Source: Neomoorella mulderi
GTDB lineage: Bacteria > Bacillota > DSM-521 > Neomoorellales > Neomoorellaceae
DNA: 14,187 nucleotides
Direction of reading: 5' to 3'
Assembly: GCA_011375465.1 (NCBI GenBank)
Contig: DRZV01000017.1
Coordinates: 1 to 14,187, forward strand
In this document: positions 1-4,611 of the stretch, in pieces
Position numbering within the stretch: position 1 is the stretch's first letter
How the letters are laid out: every line of letters begins with the position of its first letter
Notes under the pieces: generated by a model
What the model saw: only the letters and a program-made list of their open reading frames with translations
Database searches by the model: none
Told to the model about the DNA's origin: nothing
Translations under genes and position numbers: made by a program

Positions 1-1
1 G

Positions 2-151
2 GTGCGCCGGTTTATACTTAAAGGGTTGAGGGGGTTGAGCGCCGGTATAAAAAGGGCCATTGTTCTTTCCCATCGCTTCTGTTTTTTTGGTTGCCCAGGA
101 GGAATTCCTCTTAAACCGGAGAATATAAAGTGGATAACGGTGGGGAAAATC
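2..151 (+). CDS. Possible C-terminal tail of the upstream gene (yabQ position), partial
   Basis: The window opens inside a reading frame whose first residues are basic and leucine-rich (VRRFILKGLRGLSAGIKR). YabQ, an integral membrane spore protein, usually sits just before divIC in Clostridia and ends in such an Arg/Leu-rich tail, so this could be its end. The frame has no stop until base 461-463, far inside divIC, so the true stop was probably lost to a frameshift or lies in another frame (stops at 109-114 and 138-140 exist in the other two frames). No diagnostic motif is visible; identity rests on position and composition only, and the end coordinate is nominal. Confidence 0.3.
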
Positions 152-152
152 C

Positions 153-389
153 GTGCATATAGAGATACGGAGAGCGGAGAAACTGAGCTTCAGGGAGAGA
201 CAAGTAGTGGTTTTAAAGGAGATGGGGTTGAGCAACGAAGAGGTGGCACGGAGACTGAATATCAACGGGAGCACAGTGGCCACCCTTTTCCATCGGGCCC
301 GGGGGAAGGGGTATCAGGTGGTCATAGTGTTGCCTGGGGATATCTTGGGCCTCGGGGAGGAGGAAAGGGATGGGGAGCAAACGGAGTAA
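153..389 (+). CDS. Small helix-turn-helix protein, sigma-70 region 4 / LuxR-like
   Basis: A 78-residue protein starting at GTG 153 with a GTGGGG ribosome-site-like stretch about 8 bases upstream. Residues about 11-50 read LSFRERQVVVLKEMGLSNEE, then VARRLNINGSTVATLFHRAR, the pattern of sigma-70 region 4 and LuxR-type HTH domains: a first helix led by 'L(T/S)xRE', a second helix 'SNEEVARRL' and a recognition helix 'NGSTVATLFHRAR'. The rest (GYQVVIVLPGDILGLGEEE) is a short strand-like segment with an acidic tail. There is no region 2, so it cannot be a complete sigma factor; a small DNA-binding regulator or a sigma/anti-sigma accessory is more likely. It overlaps divIC by 20 bases, implying coupled translation. 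Target unknown. Confidence 0.6.
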   Translation: MHIEIRRAEKLSFRERQVVVLKEMGLSNEEVARRLNINGSTVATLFHRARGKGYQVVIVLPGDILGLGEEERDGEQTE

Positions 390-702
390 GAAGCCTTGGC
401 TCAAAATATTGTTGCTGGGGGTGTTTTTATACCTATTTTTTTCATTTTTTCGCCTGGTTTTAGGCCTTCAACAGATCAATGGGGAGATAAGGGAATATAG
501 GCTGCAGAAGGAAGCCCTCCTGGCGGAAAGGGAAAGGCTGCAGGAGGAGCTGAGGCGCCTTCAGGACGAAAGCTACATAGAAAAGCTGGCCAGGGAACAG
601 CTGGGGCTGTTAAAACCCGGAGAGGTGATGATAGTCCCTGCGGTTCCGGAGGAGGCCAAGCTCTACCTTCCCCCATCTTCCCCACGGGAATTTAAAGATT
701 GA
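370..702 (+). CDS. divIC: Septum formation initiator DivIC/FtsB family
   Basis: A 110-residue bitopic division protein that bridges early and late divisome components (with FtsL and DivIB) at the septum. A short basic cytoplasmic tail (KRSKKPWLK) is followed by one membrane segment (about residues 11-32, LLLGVFLYLFFSFF), then a coiled coil at about 34-68 with heptads such as ALLAERERLQEELRRLQ. Next comes the family signature YIEKLAREQLGLLKPGEVMI, where 'AREQLGLxKPGE' is the conserved FtsB/DivIC motif. ATG 370 is preceded by GGAGGAGG at good distance. Length and layout match DivIC. It sits directly before yabR, as in Bacillus. The frame is intact. Confidence 0.92.
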   Translation: MGSKRSKKPWLKILLLGVFLYLFFSFFRLVLGLQQINGEIREYRLQKEALLAERERLQEELRRLQDESYIEKLAREQLGLLKPGEVMIVPAVPEEAKLYLPPSSPREFKD

Positions 703-706
703 GCGA

Positions 707-736
707 TTGACGCCCTCCTAATCCTTGGCCTATAAT
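707..736 (+). promoter_or_regulatory. Predicted sigmaA promoter of yabR
   Basis: TTGACG at 707-712 and a perfect TATAAT at 731-736 are separated by 18 bases, close to the vegetative consensus. It starts 5 bases after the divIC stop and lies 39 bases before the yabR start, so yabR can be transcribed independently of divIC. Predicted start of transcription is near 743. Pattern match only. Confidence 0.7.
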
Positions 737-774
737 GGGGTTAGATTTTTTATTTTGGAGGGATTTTCAGTTTT

Positions 775-1171
775 ATGTCTGTAAGGGTGGGCGCTGTAGT
801 GGAGGGGATAGTTTGCGGGGTAGCCAAATTTGGCGCCTTTGTGGAGCTGCCCGGGGGTTTAAAGGGATTGGTGCATATATCCGAGGTGGCCGATCATTAC
901 GTGAAGGACATTTAAGGATTATATCAAGGAGAGGGATCGCATAAGGAGAAAGGTAATAGGGATAAGCCCAGAAGGGAAGATCAGCCTATCCATAAAGCAA
1001 GCCGATCCCCGGTATCAACAGGGCCGAGGACAGGGGAAAGGGGTCAAGGAGAAATCCTTCGAAGAAAAGCTGGCCAAGTTTCTCAAGGAAAGTGAAGAAC
1101 GCTTGCAGGACCTGAAGAAAAACACCGAATCCAAGAGGGGTGGGCGCAGACCAGCCCGCCCGGAGTGGTAG
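775..1171 (+). pseudogene. yabR: S1-domain RNA-binding protein YabR (reading frame broken by +1 indel)
   Basis: The N-terminal 45 codons (ATG 775, GGAGGG at 757-762) encode an S1/OB fold: VGAVVEGIVCGVAKFGAFVE, then 'GLKGLVHISEVADHYVKDI'. A TAA follows at 913-915. Skipping one T in the TTT at 911-913 restores a frame continuing 'KDYIKERDRIRRKVIGISPE', 'GKISLSIKQADPR', and the tail 'SFEEKLAKFLKESEERLQDL' with 'KKNTESKRGGRR', ending at TAG 1169-1171. That gives about 131 residues, the size of Bacillus YabR, whose tail ends in a very similar 'NTESKRGGR'. YabR is a general-stress-type S1 protein that binds RNA or ribosomes. Identification is strong; whether the extra T is a real mutation or a base-calling error cannot be decided here. 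Confidence 0.85.
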
Positions 1172-1202
1172 TCCCTTAAAAATAGGAGCTTTCCAAACAA
1201 AT

Positions 1203-1228
1203 GGGGTACCCTGAGGGGTACCCTTTTT
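1203..1228 (+). terminator. Intrinsic terminator after yabR, abutting ppx
   Basis: GGGTACCC (1204-1211), loop TGAG, GGGTACCC (1216-1223), then TTTTT (1224-1228). The 8-bp stem is itself made of a self-complementary octamer, so either copy could also pair with another molecule. It ends only 15 bases before the ppx start codon. Confidence 0.8.
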
Positions 1229-1243
1229 AGGGGGGGCCCTGAG

Positions 1244-2131
1244 ATGCCTTGTTATGCTGCCATAGATGTGGGTTCCAATTCGGTTCGCCTGTTGGTGGGA
1301 GAGGTGGAGGAGGGAAAGGTAAAGCCTCTTTTTTTTACTTTGAGGATGACCCGGCTCCTGGGTGGGGCTAAAGGGGGGAATCTGGAGAAAGGGGCTATAG
1401 AGAGGACGGTAGAAGCGGTAGAGGAACTGGTGAGCTTGGCCCGCAACTATCAGCCTGAGGATATAATCTGCGTAGGTACCAGCGCCGTGAGGGAAGCCCC
1501 CAACGCCGATCTGTTGTTCTCCTCTTTGGAAAAAAGTCTGGGATTGAGGTTGAAGGTGATAGGGGGGGAGACGGAGGCCCGGTTGAATTACCTGGGGGTT
1601 CTCTCCGGGTTCCCCCAGCTTCAGGTTAAACCCCTGGTGGTGGATATAGGCGGGGGCAGCACAGAATTTTCCTGGGAAAAAAACGGGCTGCAGCTGGTAA
1701 GCCTTCCCCTGGGGGCAATACGGGCCACGGAAGGAAACCTGTCGGAGGAGGATATGAAAATCCTTTTAAGACCGATCTTGAAAAAAATACCTAAAGAGGC
1801 AGCCGAGAGGATTATAGGCACAGGGGGTACCATAACTTCCCTAGCGGCCATGGATTTGGCCTTGAAGAAATATAAGCCCGAATTGGTACACGGCCACTAT
1901 CTGCCCACAGAGGTGGTGGAAAGATGGTATCGCAAACTGAAGGGCATGTCTTTAGAGGAGCGTAAGCGGCTCCCGGGCCTTCAACCCCAACGGGCCGATA
2001 TTATAGTGGCGGGGGTTGCTATTTTATGGTGTATCCTTCAGGGCCTTAAGGGGGAAGGTATTTGGGCCAGCGAGAGCGATCTCCTCTGGGGGGTGCTATT
2101 GGCCAGGTCAGAGGGGGCTTTAGAGTCATGA
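1244..2131 (+). CDS. ppx: Exopolyphosphatase / guanosine pentaphosphatase (Ppx/GppA family)
   Basis: A 295-residue cytoplasmic enzyme of the ASKHA fold that removes terminal phosphate from polyphosphate (Ppx) and/or converts pppGpp to ppGpp (GppA). Phosphate-1 loop: AAIDVGSNSVRLLVGE (residues 5-20). Phosphate-2 loop: VVDIGGGSTEF (about 131-141). Adenosine-type loop: IGTGGTITSLAAMDL (about 191-205), followed by HGHYL. It is the short clostridial/actinobacterial form with only the two ASKHA lobes and no C-terminal HD domain. The start at ATG 1244 has a run of seven G at 1230-1236 as probable ribosome site. Its stop overlaps the ubiX start (ATGA), so the two are translationally coupled. Ppx and GppA activities cannot be told apart from sequence. 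Intact frame. Confidence 0.9.
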   Translation: MPCYAAIDVGSNSVRLLVGEVEEGKVKPLFFTLRMTRLLGGAKGGNLEKGAIERTVEAVEELVSLARNYQPEDIICVGTSAVREAPNADLLFSSLEKSLGLRLKVIGGETEARLNYLGVLSGFPQLQVKPLVVDIGGGSTEFSWEKNGLQLVSLPLGAIRATEGNLSEEDMKILLRPILKKIPKEAAERIIGTGGTITSLAAMDLALKKYKPELVHGHYLPTEVVERWYRKLKGMSLEERKRLPGLQPQRADIIVAGVAILWCILQGLKGEGIWASESDLLWGVLLARSEGALES

Positions 2132-2694
2132 AGTTAATCGTGGCCATGACCGGAGCCACCGGTGTCCTCTACGGCATAGAATTGCTGAAGGCTTTGAAAA
2201 AGGCCGGAGCAGAGGTGCATTTGATTTTAAGCCGGTGGGCTGAAGAGACCGTAAAACTGGAAACCCCTTTCTCCCCAGAGGAAGTGAAGGCCCTGGCTTC
2301 CCGCTCCTATGCCCAGGATGATCTGGCTGCCCCCTTGGCCAGCGGATCTTTTTTGCACCAAGGGATGATAATAATCCCCTGCAGCATGAAGACCCTGGCG
2401 GCCATAGCCCATGGTTATGCCGATAACCTCATCGTGAGGGCTGCGGATGTGACTTTGAAGGAGCAGAGGCCCTTGATACTGGTGCCCAGGGAAACTCCAT
2501 TGAGCGCAATCCATCTGGAAAATATGCTAAAGCTGGCCCGTCTAGGGGCCCTCATCTTGCCCCCTATGCCGGCTTTTTACTATAGGCCCCAGAGCATCGA
2601 GGAACTGATATACCATCTGGTGGGCAAAATATTGGACCATCTAGGGTTGGAACACGGTTATACCGCTCGGTGGCGGGGTATTGAGTTGATTTAG
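2128..2694 (+). CDS. ubiX: Flavin prenyltransferase UbiX
   Basis: A 188-residue flavoprotein that attaches a dimethylallyl group to FMN, making the prenylated FMN cofactor of UbiD decarboxylases. Visible motifs: N-terminal FMN loop LIVAMTGATGVLYGIELL (residues 3-20, with T where many members have S in GASG); 'IIIPCSMKTLAAIAHGYADN' (about 90-109); 'LIVRAADVTLKEQRPLILVP' (110-129), then the hallmark RETPLS and 'ALILPPMPAFY'. Length is normal. The start ATG 2128 overlaps the ppx stop by 4 bases. No ubiD is in the window, so the client decarboxylase must be elsewhere. Its last 54 bases overlap, tail to tail, the minus-strand transpeptidase gene. Confidence 0.94.
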   Translation: MKLIVAMTGATGVLYGIELLKALKKAGAEVHLILSRWAEETVKLETPFSPEEVKALASRSYAQDDLAAPLASGSFLHQGMIIIPCSMKTLAAIAHGYADNLIVRAADVTLKEQRPLILVPRETPLSAIHLENMLKLARLGALILPPMPAFYYRPQSIEELIYHLVGKILDHLGLEHGYTARWRGIELI

Positions 2695-3580
2695 GGTGGC
2701 GGCGTCCGCTGTTCCTGAAGGCTCCAATCCTGTATACAATTGAAAGAGTTTTACCGCCAATTGGGTCATGGTCCCGTAGTAGCCGTCGGCAGGGCCGAAT
2801 ACGTAAAACCCCTTACTTCTCAACAACAACTGTAGGGTCACCACTTCAGGGGAATTCTTACCCGGTTTTAAGGGGCCTTTGATAGGGGTTAAGGGGCCCT
2901 TTACAATTACTGGAGTACCCAAGGGTATCAAGGGATAAACTTCCTCTATATCCTCGTTGTACATGCGAAAGCAGCCGCCGGAGGAAGCCCACCCTATGGA
3001 CCACGGTTTGTCGGTACCGTGAATACCATAATTTCCCCAAGGGACGTTCAACCCCAACCAACGGGTTCCCAGTTCAGGGGCAAGGGGTATGGGTTTCTCC
3101 ACAATTTTCCATTCCCCTACGGGGGAAGGGGAGCGCCCCTTGCCCACCGCTATGGGATAATGACGCCATAACTCCCCATCGGTGTAGAGATAAAGGGTGA
3201 AGTGCTCCATATCGATCACTATTTTTATTTTTTATTTCTTCGGAAAAGGAAAAGGGGGTGAGGGCGGCCGTTTTTGCAAGCAGGATTTTATGAGGTGCTC
3301 CCAGGTAATCTTATCGGCCTTGCCGCTGACGGGTAAGCCCTGATCCTGCTGAAGGTTTTCCACAGCCTTCTGGGTACAGGGGTCATACAAGCCGCTGTAG
3401 GGCCCAAAGAAATAGCCCAGCCGGGCTAGGCGCATCTGCAGTTCCAAAACTTCCAGGCCTTCCATGGGCGGATGGGTAAAATTCTAAAACCCTCGGGGGA
3501 GAGGCTCCATAGGCCGTCGCTTCGGGGCCTCCCCACAAAAAGAGCAGGAGGGACAGCCACAAGAGGGCCTTACCCTTCAA
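2641..3580 (-). pseudogene. L,D-transpeptidase (YkuD) with two peptidoglycan-binding domains, frame broken
   Basis: Minus strand, TTG start at 3580 with GGGGAGGTGG before it. A signal peptide (MKGKALLWLSLLLFLWGG) leads to PG-binding domain 1 (VLELQMRLARLGYFFGPYSG ... GLPVSGKADKITWEHLI). A Pro-rich linker follows, then the YkuD domain (EHFTLYLYTDGELWRHYPIA, YGIHGTDKPWSIG, SSGGCFRMYNEDIEEVY) and PG-binding domain 2 (SPEVVTLQLLLRSKGFYVFG ... SGTADAATLNQL). The enzyme would be exported and make 3-3 cross-links or modify peptidoglycan; such proteins often act on spore cortex or stressed walls. The catalytic Cys is present, but the usual SHGC is SGGC. Two lesions: one extra base at 3466-3468 and an in-frame TAA at 3232-3234 exactly in the linker before YkuD. 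If the stop were real, two separate products would result. Confidence 0.82.
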
Positions 3581-3675
3581 AGCAGACCACCTCCCCTTAA
3601 AAGATATGTCATCTGCCAGGAATTAAAAGGGGCTAACCGGGGGAGATTAAACAAAAAATATACAAGGGGTTCTTC

Positions 3676-4111
3676 ATGATCTGGGCTGTTATTCTGGCTC
3701 TTTTTTCCGGAGTGGCCATGGCGGTTCAGGGCTCCCTGAATTCGGCTTTGGGGAAGCTTATAGGGTTCTTGGAGGCCGCCCTGTCGGTGCATTCCACCGC
3801 TACCTTGTTTCTGCTCATGATCCTTTTGCCTTCTTTCCGACAAGGGGACCTGGTTAGAATGATTTCCATCCCTTGGTATTTGTGGCTGGGAGGGATGGTG
3901 GGCGTTTTTATCACCTACAGCGTGGTGGCCACCATTCCCAGGCTGGGGGTGGCCCTGGCCACTGCCATAATCATAGCCGGGCAGGTGACCACCGCCCTCC
4001 TTAATAGATCATCTGGGCCTTTTCGGCCTGGAAAGGCTGCCCTTCACTTGGGTAAAGCTGCTGGGGCTGGTACTATTGATCTTGGGGGCCAGGTTGATGT
4101 TGAGTTCTTGA
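3676..4111 (+). pseudogene. YdcZ/DUF606-type DMT-superfamily membrane protein (one frameshift)
   Basis: A small hydrophobic protein (about 144 residues after correction) of the YdcZ (DUF606) branch of the drug/metabolite transporter superfamily. ATG 3676 is preceded by AAGGGG at 3664-3669. Family features: AVQGSLNSALGKLIG near the N-terminus (the G-x-x-N motif), 'WYLWLGGMVGVFITYSVVAT' and 'IPRLGVALATAIIIAGQ', typical of this family. At 4003-4004 (CTTAATAG) one extra A shifts the frame. Removing it continues 'LIDHLGLFGLERLPFTW', then VKLLGLVLLILGARLM, and stops at TGA 4109-4111, the normal family length and end. Unrepaired, the frame runs on meaninglessly to 4158 inside the tRNA gene. Substrate unknown. 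It is divergent from the transpeptidase gene. Confidence 0.8.
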
Positions 4112-4136
4112 CAAACAAAAAACTTTTGGTCATAAT
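4108..4136 (+). promoter_or_regulatory. Predicted sigmaA promoter of the tRNA pair
   Basis: TTGACA (4108-4113, perfect -35) and CATAAT (4131-4136) with an optimal 17-base spacer. The predicted transcription start near 4143 is a few bases before the first tRNA. The ydcZ stop codon lies inside the -35 box, so the promoter is packed directly onto the end of that gene. Confidence 0.82.
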
Positions 4137-4148
4137 AGATAAGGCAAT

Positions 4149-4225
4149 GGCGGTGTAGCTCAGGTGGTTAGAGCATGCGGCTCATACCCGCAGTGTCGTA
4201 GGTTCGAGTCCTACCACCGCCACCA
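4149..4225 (+). tRNA. tRNA-Met (CAT), elongator type
   Basis: Complete cloverleaf with encoded CCA. Acceptor GGCGGTG/CACCGCC, D-arm GCTC/GAGC, anticodon stem TGCGG/CCGCA with loop CTCATAC, T-arm GTAGG TTCGAGT CCTAC, discriminator A. A paired G1-C72 and the absence of the three consecutive G-C pairs of initiators argue against tRNA-fMet. A TilS-modified tRNA-Ile2 also carries CAT, but the body resembles the Bacillus elongator Met tRNA (GGCGGTGTAGCTCAG), so Met is preferred. Confidence 0.93.
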
Positions 4226-4231
4226 GTTCGG

Positions 4232-4306
4232 GGCCCGTTGGTCGAGTGGTTAAGACACCGGTCTTTCAAGCCGGCGGCAGGGGTTCGATTCCCCTACGGG
4301 CCACCA
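4232..4306 (+). tRNA. tRNA-Glu (TTC)
   Basis: Complete cloverleaf with encoded CCA, six bases after the tRNA-Met. Acceptor GGCCCGT/ACGGGCC, D-arm GTC/GAC, anticodon stem CCGGT/GCCGG (last pair T-G) with loop CTTTCAA giving anticodon TTC, T-arm AGGGG TTCGATT CCCCT. The Met-Glu order before spoIIE is the same as in Bacillus subtilis. Confidence 0.95.
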
Positions 4307-4340
4307 TACTTAGGAAAAACTAGTTTTTTTGGCGGATTTG

Positions 4341-4380
4341 CCTCCTCAGAAGTCCGGTGGTTCTGAGGAGGTTGTTTTTT
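4341..4380 (+). terminator. Strong intrinsic terminator after the tRNA pair
   Basis: CCTCCTCAGAA (4341-4351) pairs perfectly with TTCTGAGGAGG (4361-4371) around a 9-base loop and is followed by TTGTTTTTT. The 11-bp stem plus T tract ends the tRNA operon 34 bases after the tRNA-Glu. Confidence 0.92.
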
Positions 4381-4546
4381 ATGGGCATCAAGCTTAAGTA
4401 TCTCAAAGGCCTCTTCAACTGGTGTATACCCAGGGCTCCCTTCCGCCAATCCACCCCAGGACATAAAGAAGGCCAAAGAAGATCTGATCAATAAGACATG
4501 TGTCCCCCTGGAGGGTAAAGGAGGCTTTAATTTTATCTGACCCAAC
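4381..4546 (+). other. Unassigned stretch between tRNA terminator and spoIIE promoter
   Basis: About 165 bases with no recognised gene. On the plus strand a 52-codon frame (4382-4540, no convincing start) reads, in part, SISKASSTGVYPGLPS and DIKKAKEDLINKT, with codon choice like the neighbouring genes. The complementary strand is also open (residues such as FMSWGGLAEGSPGYTPVEEA). Either could be a remnant of a lost gene whose 5' part is gone, or chance. Neither strand is called as a gene. Confidence 0.3.
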
Positions 4547-4579
4547 CCGACAAAATTTTGCCAATAAATGGTTTATAAT
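4547..4579 (+). promoter_or_regulatory. Candidate spoIIE promoter with long spacer and possible Spo0A box
   Basis: A perfect -10 TATAAT is at 4574-4579, 33 bases before the spoIIE start. No -35 stands at the normal 17 bases; CCGACA (4547-4552) lies 21 bases upstream. In Bacillus, spoIIE and spoIIG promoters have this long spacing and are switched on by Spo0A-P bound over the -35. CCCGACA (4546-4552) matches the reverse Spo0A box TTCGACA at 5 of 7 bases. The -10 is clear; Spo0A control is inference. Confidence 0.5.
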
Positions 4580-4611
4580 GGGTTCAACCAAGGGCGAAAG
4601 GCGGTGGGCTT

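Noticed and set aside
99..110. 12-bp palindrome GAGGAATTCCTC
   Set aside because: Has no loop and no T tract, so it cannot be a terminator; a single short palindrome of this kind is expected by chance.
2..463. Single 153-residue protein reading through the HTH gene and into divIC
   Set aside because: After about 50 residues it becomes Gly/Glu-rich low-complexity sequence typical of an off-frame shadow of the HTH and divIC genes.
911..916. Programmed +1 frameshift or transcriptional slippage site in yabR
   Set aside because: The run is only TTT, too short for known slippage, and eleven similar indels in other genes point to a common cause rather than a yabR-specific mechanism.
4149..4225. 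CAT tRNA as the TilS substrate tRNA-Ile2 or as initiator tRNA
   Set aside because: Paired G1-C72 excludes the initiator, and the body and loop (CTCATAC) resemble elongator Met rather than Ile2 (which usually ends the loop in AA).
4558..4579. TTGCCA and TATAAT as a normal -35/-10 pair before spoIIE
   Set aside because: The spacer is only 10 bases, too short for sigmaA; the long-spacer reading is preferred.
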